A DNA stretch of 64,000 bases from Nocardia cyriacigeorgica (lineage in GTDB: Bacteria; Actinomycetota; Actinomycetes; Mycobacteriales; Mycobacteriaceae): the NCBI RefSeq assembly GCF_005863245.1, contig NZ_VBUT01000008.1, forward strand, positions 248,001-312,000, read 5' to 3'. The notes beneath the pieces were generated by a model. That model searched no databases. It had not been told where the DNA came from and worked only from the letters and a program-made list of their open reading frames with translations. Positions 25,026-34,087 of the stretch are shown here, one piece after another; within the stretch, counting starts at the first letter, position 1, and each line of letters starts with the position of its first letter. A program made the translations under genes and the position numbers.

Positions 25026-26696
25026 ATGGCCTACGTAATCACGCAGCGTTGTTGCAATGACGCCAGCTGCGTTTCCGAGTGCCCGGTCGACTGCATCCGA
25101 CCGACCCCGGACCAGCCGGAGTTCGCGACGACCGAGATGCTCTACATCGACCCGGACACCTGCATCGACTGCGGAGCCTGTGTCGACGCGTGCCCGGTAG
25201 ACGCCATCTTCTCCGAAGACGACCTGACCGCCTCGCTGGCCCGATTCCGCGATGTCAATGCCGCCTATTTCCAGCGGCATCCGCTGGAGACGAACTTCGA
25301 CCCGATCGCCGCGCCCGTCCGGCCACCCAAGGAGCTGGGCACGCTACGGGTGGCGGTCGTCGGTGCGGGCCCTGCCGCCTGCTACGCCGCCGATGAACTC
25401 CTGCGCCGATCCGAGGTCGAGGTGGAGATGTTCGACCGGCTGCCGACGCCGTGGGGCCTGGTGCGCGCGGGTGTGGCCCCGGACCATCCGGGCACCAAGG
25501 GCGTGGCGAACATGTTCCAGACGGCGTTCCGCCGCGACACGCTCCAGTTCTATCTGAACGTCGAGGTCGGCGAGCACATCACCCACGAGGAGCTGCTCGA
25601 ACATCACCACGCCGTGGTGTACGCCGTCGGCGCGGCCTCGGACCGGCATATGAACGTCCCCGGCGAGGACCTGCCCGGCAGCCATTCCGCGACCGAGTTC
25701 GTGGCCTGGTACAACGGTCATCCCGACTACGCCGACCGGGAATTCGATCTGTCGGGTGAGCGCGCGGTCATCGTCGGCAACGGCAATGTCGCCCTCGATG
25801 TGGCCCGGGTGCTCACCGTCGACCCGGATGAGCTCGCCAAGACCGATATCGCCGACCACGCCCTCGACGCGCTGCGCCGCAGCAATATCCGCGAGGTCGT
25901 GGTGCTCGGCAGGCGCGGTCCGTTGCAGGCCGCCTACTCCTCGCCGGAGTTCATGGCGCTGGCGCATCTGAAGGGCGTCGACGTCGTCATCGATCCGGCC
26001 GAACTGGAGCTGGATCCGGCCAGCCAGGCGATTCTCGACGATCCGGACGTGGAGCCGTCGCTGGCGCTGAAGTACACCCTGGCCAAGGAGTACGCCGCGG
26101 CCCCGAGCGATCCGGCCAACAAGCGGATCGTCTTCCGCTACCTGGCCTCGCCCACCGGGCTGACCGGTACCGACCGGGTGGAATCGCTGGAGTACGTGCA
26201 CAACGAATTGCTCACCGAGGGTGAGCAGTTGGTGGCCCGGCCGACCGACCGCACCGGCAGCCTGCCCGCCTCGCTGGTCCTGCGTTCCATCGGATACCGC
26301 GGTGAACCCGTCGCCGGCCTGCCCTTCGACGAGCGGCGCGCGGTGGTGCCCAACGAGCACGGCCGGGTCATCGGCGAGGACGGCACACCGGTGCCCGGGG
26401 TGTATGTCAGCGGCTGGATCAAGCGCGGCCCGCGCGGTGTGATCGGTTCCAACCGGGTCGACGCCGAGGAGACCGTCGAGGCCCTGATCGCCGATTTCAT
26501 CGCAGGCAAACTCGCCAACCCACGGGGTGACCGGGCCGCACTGCGGGCCCTGGTCCAACAGCGTCAGCCGGATCTGGTCGACCGCGACGGCTGGCGGGCC
26601 ATCGACCAGGCCGAGCGCACCGCGGGCAAATCCGCCGGTCGTCCGCGGGTCAAATTCACCACCCGCCCCGACCTGCTCAAGGCCGCCAACAGCTGA
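25026..26696 (+). CDS. fprB: ferredoxin/ferredoxin--NADP+ reductase fusion (FprB type)
   Basis: A 556-residue flavoprotein. The N-terminus is a ferredoxin domain with two Cys clusters (CCNDASCVSECPVDC and CIDCGACVDACPVDA), as in seven-iron or 2x[4Fe-4S] ferredoxins. From about residue 105 comes an adrenodoxin-reductase-like part with FAD-binding VAVVGAGPAACYAA and NADP-binding VIVGNGNVALDVARVL. It should pass electrons between NADPH and ferredoxins, for example to P450 enzymes. It closely matches the mycobacterial FprB layout. I chose ATG 25026; a TTG at 25017 is possible but less likely. Confidence 0.95.
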   Translation: MAYVITQRCCNDASCVSECPVDCIRPTPDQPEFATTEMLYIDPDTCIDCGACVDACPVDAIFSEDDLTASLARFRDVNAAYFQRHPLETNFDPIAAPVRPPKELGTLRVAVVGAGPAACYAADELLRRSEVEVEMFDRLPTPWGLVRAGVAPDHPGTKGVANMFQTAFRRDTLQFYLNVEVGEHITHEELLEHHHAVVYAVGAASDRHMNVPGEDLPGSHSATEFVAWYNGHPDYADREFDLSGERAVIVGNGNVALDVARVLTVDPDELAKTDIADHALDALRRSNIREVVVLGRRGPLQAAYSSPEFMALAHLKGVDVVIDPAELELDPASQAILDDPDVEPSLALKYTLAKEYAAAPSDPANKRIVFRYLASPTGLTGTDRVESLEYVHNELLTEGEQLVARPTDRTGSLPASLVLRSIGYRGEPVAGLPFDERRAVVPNEHGRVIGEDGTPVPGVYVSGWIKRGPRGVIGSNRVDAEETVEALIADFIAGKLANPRGDRAALRALVQQRQPDLVDRDGWRAIDQAERTAGKSAGRPRVKFTTRPDLLKAANS

Positions 26697-26707
26697 GCGA
26701 ACCCGAG

Positions 26708-26754
26708 CGGCACCTGACCGCGGTAAACGCCGGGAGGCGCGCGGCCAGGTGCCG
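26708..26754. terminator. bidirectional hairpin between convergent genes
   Basis: CGGCACCTG (26708-26716) pairs with CAGGTGCCG (26746-26754), and CCGCG with CGCGG inside, with one mismatch and a 17-nt loop. It lies between the convergent fprB and thioesterase genes. No T tract is present. Confidence 0.6.
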
Positions 26755-26759
26755 TTCGA

Positions 26760-27533
26760 TCAGCTGGGCAGCGGCATCACACGCACGATGGTCGTGGTGG
26801 TGCCGCCGACGACGAACCACAGGCGCAGCGTGGGCGCGCCCGCGCCGTCACCGGGCTCGTAGCGACTGCGCACGGTGATGTGCTCGCGCGCCAGTACCGG
26901 CGCGACGTATTCGATGACGGCGCGGTGCGGGCCCGCCACCAGCTTCGGATAGTCGACCAGGAACTGCTCGACCGCTTGCCAGTAGCAGGCGTTGTTGACG
27001 TGGTTGTACTGGTCGATATCGGTGGCGCGGACCGGGAACGGCAGGTCGGTGTCCGATTCGGGAGGGGTGGCGTCGGTGAGCCACGGCCGCCAGCGCAGCC
27101 GGTGTTCCTGCGCGGTCTGCGCCAGGTAGGCCAGGCCCTCATCGCTGATCCGGGCCGGGCGGTTGTTGGACTCGCTGATATTGATCCAGAATCCCTCGGT
27201 CTCGATGAGACCGCCGTTGTCGCTGGTGATCCGGACCCGCATATTCGTCCAGCGGGTCGACATGGCCGAGCACCAGCGCTCCAGCCGGACCTGATCCGGC
27301 CACATGATCGGCCGGACGACGTCGATGACGGTGCGCCGGACGATCCAGTTCGGATCGGTCCGCTCCAGCAGCGTCTGTTGCAGCTGCTCCCAGGCGATGT
27401 CCTGGAGATAGCGGGCGACGCCGTCGAATCGCAGACGGTTGTAGGGATCCACATCGCCGGCTCGGACGGGCCACGCCGAGGCAAAGCCCATGCCCTCCTG
27501 GGGAAGCGGGGCGAGTGGCTGATCGAGTGACAC
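26760..27533 (-). CDS. acyl-ACP thioesterase family protein
   Basis: A 257-residue double-hotdog protein of the acyl-ACP thioesterase (FatA/FatB) family. The first hotdog begins SAWPVRAGDVDPYNRLRFDG; the second contains VRATDIDQYNHVNNACYW, with the Asp-Asn-His pattern (DxxxHVNN) used in catalysis. Such enzymes release fatty acids from acyl carrier protein and set chain length. GTG 27533 is preceded by AGGAG. It forms a single-gene unit convergent with fprB. Confidence 0.9.
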   Translation of the reverse strand: MSLDQPLAPLPQEGMGFASAWPVRAGDVDPYNRLRFDGVARYLQDIAWEQLQQTLLERTDPNWIVRRTVIDVVRPIMWPDQVRLERWCSAMSTRWTNMRVRITSDNGGLIETEGFWINISESNNRPARISDEGLAYLAQTAQEHRLRWRPWLTDATPPESDTDLPFPVRATDIDQYNHVNNACYWQAVEQFLVDYPKLVAGPHRAVIEYVAPVLAREHITVRSRYEPGDGAGAPTLRLWFVVGGTTTTIVRVMPLPS

Positions 27534-27686
27534 TTGTGCTCCTCGCGCTGCACGGTGTGCCGCGTTCTCATGCGGTGCTTCTTGTGAGAAGACTTTACGG
27601 GGCGTGCGTCACACCCTCGCGTCGAGCCGCCGGGTCGGGGCGCACCGCCTGCCCGCGAACCGGGGTTCCAGCAACCTCCTCGCGTC

Positions 27687-28829
27687 CTAGTAGCCGACGT
27701 AACCCTGGTTCTGGCTCATGGCCACGATGCCGGGCACATTGCTCAGCGATCCGTAGCGTTCGATGGCGTACCTGGATCCGGCGATGATGTTGTCGACCGG
27801 GTTCCAGATGTCGTCGTGGCCGGCCAGCTTGTAGGAGTTGAAGGTGGGGTCGATGGTCTGCATCAGGCCTTTCGACGGGATACCGGCGGCGGCGTTGCTG
27901 TCCCAGAGGTTGATCGCGTTCGGGTCGCCGCCGGACTCCTTCTCGATGATGGCGGCGATGATCGCGGCATCGGAATCGGAGACGTCGTAACCGTTTTCGC
28001 GCAGCACCCGGATGGCTTCCTGGATCCATTGCGCCTGCTCGCCGGTGGGCATCTTGCTCGGCGGGCCGCCGGAGGCCAGGGCGCTCTCCGACCAGCTGCC
28101 GCCGCCCGAGCTCGCACCGCCACCGCCGCCGCTGCCGCCGGATCCGGAGCCGGAACCCGACATCAGCGGGCTGCTGTTGCTCGGCTTATCGCTCTGCGGC
28201 GCCGATACCGACGCGGGCGCGGTATTCGCCGGGACCGCGGGCGGGGCGACGTTGAGCTTCGGATCGCCCAGCGTTTCGAAGGCCTGGTCCAGCTTGACGG
28301 CCGCGTTCTCGACCGCGACCCGAGCCCGCTCGGCGGCATCGGCGGCGGCCTTGAGCGCATTGGCGATATGCCACTGATGCACCGCGGCCAGATACATCTC
28401 GGCCAGGCATTCGCCTTCCACATTCGCCTTGCCTTCGGCATGTTTGCGCAGGTAGTCCATGCGTGCCTGGGCGCTGACGGTGCCGTCGGCGGCGACCTGG
28501 AAGCCGGGCATCTCGCCGTTGGGCGTCTGCGCGGCATCGCGCAGTTGCAGCACCTTGTTCTTGGTCTCGGTGAGGTTGCCGACCTCGACGTTGAGCGCCG
28601 TCTGCAATTCCAGCAGGGCCGCGCTGACCGCGCCGGTCCTGGTCTTCTCGGTATCCATCCTGGTCTTGGCGGCGGTGCCGGCCGGACCGCTCCACTGCAA
28701 GGTCTCGGTGCTGGTGCGCCCGGAGGTGGCCAGGCCGTCGAGGCGGGTGGCGAGGTTGGACGCGTTGGTGGCGGCGGTGCCGAGCTGGTCGGGCTTCCAC
28801 TGCTCGACGTCGGGGATCGTGAGGGTCAC
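27687..28829 (-). CDS. WXG100-like / lytic transglycosylase fusion, likely type VII secreted
   Basis: A 380-residue protein. Residues 1-190 are helical and contain a WSG turn (Trp46-Gly48), recalling WXG100-type export domains. A flexible Pro/Ser/Gly linker (about 195-255, with runs of Gly) leads to a C-terminal SLT-type lytic transglycosylase domain (about 263-380), whose predicted catalytic Glu is Glu298 in EKESGGDP, followed by GLMQTIDPTFNSY. It would cleave peptidoglycan glycan strands outside the membrane. It has no Sec signal peptide. The start GTG 28829 overlaps the stop of the EspC-like gene (GTGA), which suggests the two are made and exported together by a type VII system encoded elsewhere. 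Confidence 0.82.
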   Translation of the reverse strand: MTLTIPDVEQWKPDQLGTAATNASNLATRLDGLATSGRTSTETLQWSGPAGTAAKTRMDTEKTRTGAVSAALLELQTALNVEVGNLTETKNKVLQLRDAAQTPNGEMPGFQVAADGTVSAQARMDYLRKHAEGKANVEGECLAEMYLAAVHQWHIANALKAAADAAERARVAVENAAVKLDQAFETLGDPKLNVAPPAVPANTAPASVSAPQSDKPSNSSPLMSGSGSGSGGSGGGGGASSGGGSWSESALASGGPPSKMPTGEQAQWIQEAIRVLRENGYDVSDSDAAIIAAIIEKESGGDPNAINLWDSNAAAGIPSKGLMQTIDPTFNSYKLAGHDDIWNPVDNIIAGSRYAIERYGSLSNVPGIVAMSQNQGYVGY

Positions 28830-29152
28830 TGCGTCAGTCCGATCGTGCGCAGCTTCTGCTCGAAATCGGCTTCGGTGAGTTCGTAGGCGCCCGCGGTATT
28901 GCGCAGGCTGTCGGCCACCGTGGTGAGCCGGTCGCTGATGCGCTGTAGGCACTTGCCGGTGGCGTCGACGGCGTGCTGCGCGGCGGTACCGAAGGTGGTG
29001 CCGGGTAGCGCCGCTACCGCTCCGCTGACGTTCGCGTCCTCGGCCGTGCCGAGTCCGCTGACGTTGCCCGCTTCGTCGCCGAGTTGCCCGGCGAAACTGC
29101 GCAGCACCTCCGGATCGACGCGGATGGTCGTGCTGCTCTCGTTCTCGCTCAC
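28826..29152 (-). CDS. EspC-like type VII secretion-associated protein
   Basis: A 108-residue helical protein starting at GTG 29152 behind AGGGGG. The N-terminal VDPEVLRSFAGQLGDEA and the middle GTTFGTAAQHA resemble the EspC/ESX-1-associated family. Residues 90-94 (YELTE) fit the YxxxD/E export signal at the end of the second helix, and no Sec signal peptide is present. It overlaps the downstream transglycosylase gene by 4 nt. It likely pairs with the WXG-like domain of that protein as a heterodimeric substrate. Confidence 0.8.
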   Translation of the reverse strand: MSENESSTTIRVDPEVLRSFAGQLGDEAGNVSGLGTAEDANVSGAVAALPGTTFGTAAQHAVDATGKCLQRISDRLTTVADSLRNTAGAYELTEADFEQKLRTIGLTQ

Positions 29153-29370
29153 GGACGTCCCCCTTCCCTCCCGATGCACTGTGGGAGAGCTTAACAAAGG
29201 CACCGCCGCTGAACAGGGCCTGCGCACAAGCGGATCGGGCGCGCCGAGGTGCCGGCGCGCGGGCCGGGTGTGGCGGTGCGCGGGTTGGGCACGCGGGGTG
29301 CGGCCGCGCCGATTATGTTGGGATCCGGCGTCGCCGATGACGACGGCGCGGAGACGAAAGAGGTCGGCAC

Positions 29371-30345
29371 ATGCGCGCAGCCCAGGTCAGCAAGCTGGAA
29401 GGACCCGAGTCCATCGAGGTCGTCGATATCGCGGAGCCCACGCCGTTCCCTGGCAGTGTGGTGATCGATGTGCACGCGGCCGGAGTCGCGTTTCCCGATG
29501 TGCTGATGACGCGCGGGCTGTACCAGATGAAGCCGCAGCTGCCGTTCGTCGTCGGTGGCGAGATCGCCGGTGTGGTGCGCGAGGCGCCCGAGGGCGCGCA
29601 TGTGCGCGCGGGCGATCGCGTGATCGCGTTGACGCTGCTCGGCAATGCCATGGCGGAGGTGGCCGTGGTGCCCGCCGAGATGGTGTTCCGGCTGCCCGAC
29701 AACGTGTCGCTGGAAGCCGGCGCCGGCATTCTGTTCAACGATCTGACCGTGCACTTCTGCCTGCGTAATCGCGGCAGGCTGGCGCCGGGCGAGACGGTGC
29801 TGGTGCACGGCGCGGCCGGTGGCATCGGCACCTCGACGCTGCGGATGGCGGCCGCCCTCGGCGCAGGCCGGACGATAGCGGTGGTGAGCACCGAGGAGAA
29901 GGCCGAGGTCGCGCGAGCCAACGGTGCCACCGATGTGGTGCTCACCGACGGCTGGCTGGACGCGGTGAAGGAGCTGACCGGCGGGCGCGGGGTGGATATC
30001 GTGCTCGACCCGGTGGGCGGCGACCGTTTCACCGACAGCATTCGTTCGCTCGCCTCCGCGGGCCGGTTGCTGGTGGTCGGGTTCACCGCAGGCGAGATCC
30101 CCACCGTGAAGGTGAACCGGCTGCTGCTCAAGAACGTCGAGGTGGTCGGCGCCGCCTGGGGCGAATGGGTGATGACACATCCCGGCTACCTGGCCGAACA
30201 GTGGGCCGAGGTGGAGCCGCTGCTGGCCTCTGGCGCGATCACCGCGCCGCAGCCGGTGCTGTTCCCGCTGGAGCGCGCCGCCGACGCGGTCGCCTCGCTG
30301 GACAACCGCACGGCCACCGGCAAGGTCGTCGTCACCGTGCGCTGA
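29371..30345 (+). CDS. zinc-binding-type quinone oxidoreductase (MDR superfamily)
   Basis: A 324-residue medium-chain dehydrogenase/reductase related to NADPH:quinone oxidoreductase. The N-terminal GroES-like domain has GRxIE-type features (VHAAGVAFPDVLMTRGLYQ), and the nucleotide-binding domain has VLVHGAAGGIGTSTLRMAAALGA. The Cys ligands for zinc are absent, as in quinone reductases. The preferred substrate is not evident. Single gene on the plus strand, ATG 29371. Confidence 0.92.
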   Translation: MRAAQVSKLEGPESIEVVDIAEPTPFPGSVVIDVHAAGVAFPDVLMTRGLYQMKPQLPFVVGGEIAGVVREAPEGAHVRAGDRVIALTLLGNAMAEVAVVPAEMVFRLPDNVSLEAGAGILFNDLTVHFCLRNRGRLAPGETVLVHGAAGGIGTSTLRMAAALGAGRTIAVVSTEEKAEVARANGATDVVLTDGWLDAVKELTGGRGVDIVLDPVGGDRFTDSIRSLASAGRLLVVGFTAGEIPTVKVNRLLLKNVEVVGAAWGEWVMTHPGYLAEQWAEVEPLLASGAITAPQPVLFPLERAADAVASLDNRTATGKVVVTVR

Positions 30346-30520
30346 GTCGCCGGGCTCGGCTGCGCGGTCGGCGGAATCGAGTCGGCGCCGTGCGCGGCCG
30401 TTGTAGGTCTGTCGCTCAGCCGCATGCGCCGGCACCGAGGCGCTGAATCGGCTCGGTGCGTCGCATGTGCTGTTGGTTCGCCTAGCGCCTGTCGGTGGCT
30501 CGCTCTACCGTGAGCGGACC

Positions 30521-31624
30521 ATGAAACTGACCACCCGGACGCTGAACCGGACCCTGCTCGCCCGCCAGCACCTGCTCGAACGCGCGAATCTCTCGGTGCC
30601 CGAGATGTGCGATCACCTGGTGGGTTTGCAGGCCCAGGATGTGCCGCCGCCGTTCGTCGCGTTGTGGAGTCGCCTCGCCGATTTCGATCCGGCCGCGGTC
30701 TCGGCGGGCCTGCTGGATCGTTCGCTGGTCCGGATCACCTTGATGCGCGGCACGATTCACCTGGTCACCCCGCCCGACGCGCTGCGCATCGCGCCGCTGA
30801 TCCAGCCGGAACTGGAGAAGGTCCCGTTCCGCAAGGGGTTCAACTACGGCGCGATGGTCGGCCTGGATCCGGACGAGGTGCGCAGGCGCGGGGAAGAGGT
30901 GCTCGGCGACGAGCCGATGCCGGCCGCCGAGCTACGCGCCAGGGCCGCCGAACTGTTTCCCGACCGCGACCCGGGGGCGGTGGTGCAGACCTGGCTGTAT
31001 CAGCTGCCCGTATTGCAGACCCCGCCGCGCGGAATGTGGCGCGACAACAGCAGACCGATCTGGTCGCGGGTGCAGCCCTGGCTCGGCGCGCCGCTGGACC
31101 CGGACTATCCGGTCGCCGACTTGGTGGTGCGGTACCTGCGCGCGTTCGGGCCGGCGAGCACCATGGATATGCAGACCTGGTCGCGGCTTACCGGCATGAA
31201 GACGGTCGTCGCGCAGTTGGGCGACCGCCTGCGCACCTACAGCGACGAGCGCGGCCGCACCCTCTACGACCTGGCCGACGCCGAATTGGCCGATCCCGAT
31301 CTGCCCGCGCCGGTCCGGCTGCTCGGCTGGTACGACAACGCCTTGCTCTCCCACCAGGATCGTTCGCGCATCGCACCCGACGGCCAGCCCGGCATTTCCC
31401 GGCTGCTGGCCTCGCCGATCCTGGTCGACGGCTTCCTGGCCGGCATGTACAAAGTCTTTCCGGACAAGACCGCCGTCAGGATGCGGATCAGCCCGAACCG
31501 CGCCTGGACCGCGCGGGAGAAGGCCGAGGTCGAAGCCGAGGCCTCGGCGTTGCTGGCCTTTCTCGAACCGGACCTCGCGCCGCGGCTCGACATCCTCGAC
31601 GTGGGTGCCGACCTGCGCCCATGA
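30521..31624 (+). CDS. winged-helix DNA glycosylase family protein (AlkZ-like, HTH_42)
   Basis: A 367-residue protein of the winged-helix DNA-binding family that includes the Streptomyces DNA glycosylase AlkZ. The catalytic QxQ pair is present as Gln37 and Gln39 (GLQAQD), at the same numbers as in AlkZ. Conserved segments include RGTIHLVTP and, near the end, GWYDNALLSHQDRSR. AlkZ unhooks interstrand crosslinks made by azinomycin; AlkX/YcaQ relatives act on other alkylated or crosslinked DNA. The true substrate is unknown. I start at ATG 30521, where TACCGT lies 9 nt upstream. Confidence 0.85.
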   Translation: MKLTTRTLNRTLLARQHLLERANLSVPEMCDHLVGLQAQDVPPPFVALWSRLADFDPAAVSAGLLDRSLVRITLMRGTIHLVTPPDALRIAPLIQPELEKVPFRKGFNYGAMVGLDPDEVRRRGEEVLGDEPMPAAELRARAAELFPDRDPGAVVQTWLYQLPVLQTPPRGMWRDNSRPIWSRVQPWLGAPLDPDYPVADLVVRYLRAFGPASTMDMQTWSRLTGMKTVVAQLGDRLRTYSDERGRTLYDLADAELADPDLPAPVRLLGWYDNALLSHQDRSRIAPDGQPGISRLLASPILVDGFLAGMYKVFPDKTAVRMRISPNRAWTAREKAEVEAEASALLAFLEPDLAPRLDILDVGADLRP

Positions 31625-31629
31625 GGGCG

Positions 31630-32157
31630 CTAGGACGGCGGTCGATTCCCGCGATATGCCGGCGCCTTACTCGTCCCCGTCGGCGTGAGGGTCCGCAGCA
31701 ACGGCAGCGTGCGCCGCTCGACCACCGTCGACAGCACGATCACGCTGTGTGAACGCACCACCGGCGGCGTCCGGTCGATGCTGAGCAGTACCTCTTGCAG
31801 CCCGGTGTGCGAATCCGCGCCGATCCGGCACAGCACATCACCGGACCCGGTGGTCGCGTAGGCCTCGAGCACGCCGGGGATCGCCTCGAGTTCGGCGGCG
31901 ACGGCGTCGAGCGCGCCCTGGGCGATCTCCAGGGTGACGAAGGCCTGCACCTCGAAACCGGCGGCGGTGACGTCGATCTGCGGGTCGTAGGAGGCGATCA
32001 CCCCGGCCTCCTCCATTCGCGCGATCCGCGATTGCACCGTGGCCCGCGCGACCCGGGTGCGCCGGGACAGCTCCAGGATCCCCGCCTTCTGGTACTCGTG
32101 CATCGCGGTCAGGATCGCGAGATCGAGTTCGTCGAGTTTCGCCGGCGTGCGCGACAT
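31630..32157 (-). CDS. Lrp/AsnC family transcriptional regulator
   Basis: A 175-residue regulator with an N-terminal HTH (LDELDLAILTAMHEYQKAG, then RATVQSRIARMEEAGVI) and a RAM ligand-binding domain (about 65-150, including TTGSGDVLCRIGADSHTGL). It is divergent from the HPPD gene, with 147 bp between the starts, so tyrosine or a related aromatic compound is a reasonable ligand (inference from context). ATG 32157 is preceded by GGAGG. The stop is only 6 nt from the convergent AlkZ-like gene. Confidence 0.92.
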   Translation of the reverse strand: MSRTPAKLDELDLAILTAMHEYQKAGILELSRRTRVARATVQSRIARMEEAGVIASYDPQIDVTAAGFEVQAFVTLEIAQGALDAVAAELEAIPGVLEAYATTGSGDVLCRIGADSHTGLQEVLLSIDRTPPVVRSHSVIVLSTVVERRTLPLLRTLTPTGTSKAPAYRGNRPPS

Positions 32158-32186
32158 GGGCGGCCTCCGTTCGGACACTGCGGTAT

Positions 32187-32222
32187 GCCTCAATGCTAGT
32201 CATTCTGCCCAGCATCCGAGGC
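32187..32222. promoter_or_regulatory. candidate Lrp operator in the lrp-hppD divergent region
   Basis: A 36-bp imperfect dyad: GCCTC and ATGCT on the left (32187-32197), AGCAT and GAGGC on the right (32211-32222). It lies between the divergent regulator and HPPD genes, where an Lrp-type protein would be expected to bind. Confidence 0.45.
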
Positions 32223-32304
32223 GCCTTACTAGACCGATCTGCCAGTGTGGCTACTCGGAAACCCGCTGGTTGCCTACCGGCGCGCGCGGCGATTTCCTAG
32301 GTGC

Positions 32305-33507
32305 ATGACTCTCGAGCAGTTACCGGACACCCGGCGCGCCGATGCCCCGGCCGACGATGAGCTGCGCACCCTGGTCGGCCTGGTGGACCACGATGTGAGT
32401 GTCGATCCGTTCCCGGTGATCGGTTGGGACGCGCTGGTGTGGGTGGTCGGTAACGCGACCCAGACCGCGCACTACCTGGAGTCGGCGTTCGGGATGCGGC
32501 TGGAGGCCTATTCGGGTCCGGAGACCGGCAATCGCGACCACAAGGCGTTCGTATTGCGCAGCGGTGGTGTGCGATTCGTCGTCAAGGGCGCCGTCGATCC
32601 GGACAGTCCGCTGATCGCCCACCACGATCGCCACGGGGACGGTGTCGTCGATATCGCCCTCGAAGTGCCCGATGTGGACCGGTGCATCGACTGGGCGCGC
32701 CGCCACGGCGCCACCGTGCTGGTCGAACCGCACGACGAGACCGACGAATTCGGCACCGTCCGCTCGGCCGCCCTCGCCACCTACGGCGAGACCAGGCACA
32801 CCCTGGTCGACCGTTCCGGCTACCTCGGCCCCTACCTGCCCGGCTATGTCGCCCGGCGTTCGACCTACCAGCCGCGGCCGGGTGCTCCGGTCCGGTTGTT
32901 CCAGGCGATCGACCACGTCGTCGGCAATGTGGAGCTGGGCCGGATGGACGAGTGGGTCGAGTTCTACCACCGCGTCATGGGTTTCACGAATATGGCCGAA
33001 TTCGTCGGCGACGATATCGCCACCGAGTACTCGGCGCTGATGAGCAAGGTCGTGGCCAATGGCAATCATCGGGTGAAGTTCCCGCTCAACGAGCCCGCCG
33101 TCGGCAAGAAGCGCTCGCAGATCGACGAGTACCTGGAGTTCTATCGCGGCCCAGGCGTCCAGCACATCGCGCTGGCCACCTCCGACATCCTCACGTGTGT
33201 GGACAATCTGCGCCGCGAGGGCATCGAGTTCCTGCCGACCCCCGACGCCTACTATGAGGACCCCGAGCTGCGCGCGCGGATCGGCCGGGTGCGAGTTCCG
33301 GTGCGGGAGTTGCAATCTCGTGGCATTCTTGTCGACCGCGACGAGGACGGCTATCTCTTGCAGATCTTCTGCCGTCCGCTCACCGACCGTCCGACGGTGT
33401 TCTTCGAGCTCATCGAACGGCACGGCTCGCTCGGCTTCGGCAAGGGCAATTTCAAGGCCCTGTTCCAGGCCATCGAGCGCGAACAGGACGCCCGCGGCAA
33501 TTTGTAG
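32305..33507 (+). CDS. hppD: 4-hydroxyphenylpyruvate dioxygenase
   Basis: A 400-residue non-haem iron enzyme converting 4-hydroxyphenylpyruvate to homogentisate in tyrosine breakdown. The three iron ligands are visible: His204 (AIDHVVGNV), His287 (GVQHIALATSD) and Glu368 (VFFELIER). The C-terminal SLGFGKGNFKALFQAIEREQ, which closes the active site, is also conserved. ATG 32305 is chosen because the N-terminus then matches the family length; an upstream frame lacks support. It is divergent from an Lrp regulator. The rest of the homogentisate pathway is not nearby. Confidence 0.96.
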   Translation: MTLEQLPDTRRADAPADDELRTLVGLVDHDVSVDPFPVIGWDALVWVVGNATQTAHYLESAFGMRLEAYSGPETGNRDHKAFVLRSGGVRFVVKGAVDPDSPLIAHHDRHGDGVVDIALEVPDVDRCIDWARRHGATVLVEPHDETDEFGTVRSAALATYGETRHTLVDRSGYLGPYLPGYVARRSTYQPRPGAPVRLFQAIDHVVGNVELGRMDEWVEFYHRVMGFTNMAEFVGDDIATEYSALMSKVVANGNHRVKFPLNEPAVGKKRSQIDEYLEFYRGPGVQHIALATSDILTCVDNLRREGIEFLPTPDAYYEDPELRARIGRVRVPVRELQSRGILVDRDEDGYLLQIFCRPLTDRPTVFFELIERHGSLGFGKGNFKALFQAIEREQDARGNL

Positions 33508-33545
33508 CGCGGCCGGACTCGCGACCGGTCGGTAGAGTTCATCGC

Positions 33546-34076
33546 ATGCGTATCCCGTCGGTCCTCGTCTCGGTTGCGGCCCTGACGTTGTTGCTGTCGG
33601 CGTGCGGCTCCAGCGAGGGGGACGAATCTCCGCAGGTCTCGCACCGGCCGCCGCCGAAGGTCGCCACCCTCGGTCCGTTCGTCGGCGAATGCGGCCACGT
33701 CACCGACGACGAGGTGCGTCAGGTCGCCGGGATGGCCCAGATCTCGCAGGTGTTCAAGAACTCCACCGGCTGCAACTGGCAGGCGGCGGGCAGCGGATCC
33801 ACCAGCGTCACCTTCGCCTCCTTCCGCGGCAGCCCGATCGAACGCGAGCGCGCCTGGGTCACCACCCAGGGCCGCAACCCGCAGTCGATCGAGGTCGCGG
33901 GCAAGACCGGCTTCCAGGCGCTGGAGCCGAGCGGTTCGGTCTGCGACCTCGCGGTCCAGATCGGCGACGACTTCTTCGAATGGTCGATGTCCTACGGCTT
34001 GTTCGAGGCCAACGGCGGCAATCCGTGCGACAAGATGCGCAAGCTGGCCGAGTTGACCGTGCAGAGGCTGCAATGA
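33546..34076 (+). CDS. DUF3558 lipoprotein
   Basis: A 176-residue lipoprotein: signal peptide with lipobox LSAC (Cys19) followed by a DUF3558 domain with paired Cys residues (ECGHVTDDEVRQ, GCNWQA, CDLAVQ, PCDKMRKLAEL). DUF3558 is common in Nocardia and mycobacteria and its role is unknown. TAGAGT lies 7 nt before ATG 33546, compatible with a leaderless transcript. It forms a two-gene unit with the next DUF3558 lipoprotein. Confidence 0.88.
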   Translation: MRIPSVLVSVAALTLLLSACGSSEGDESPQVSHRPPPKVATLGPFVGECGHVTDDEVRQVAGMAQISQVFKNSTGCNWQAAGSGSTSVTFASFRGSPIERERAWVTTQGRNPQSIEVAGKTGFQALEPSGSVCDLAVQIGDDFFEWSMSYGLFEANGGNPCDKMRKLAELTVQRLQ

Positions 34077-34087
34077 GGGGAACGGTG

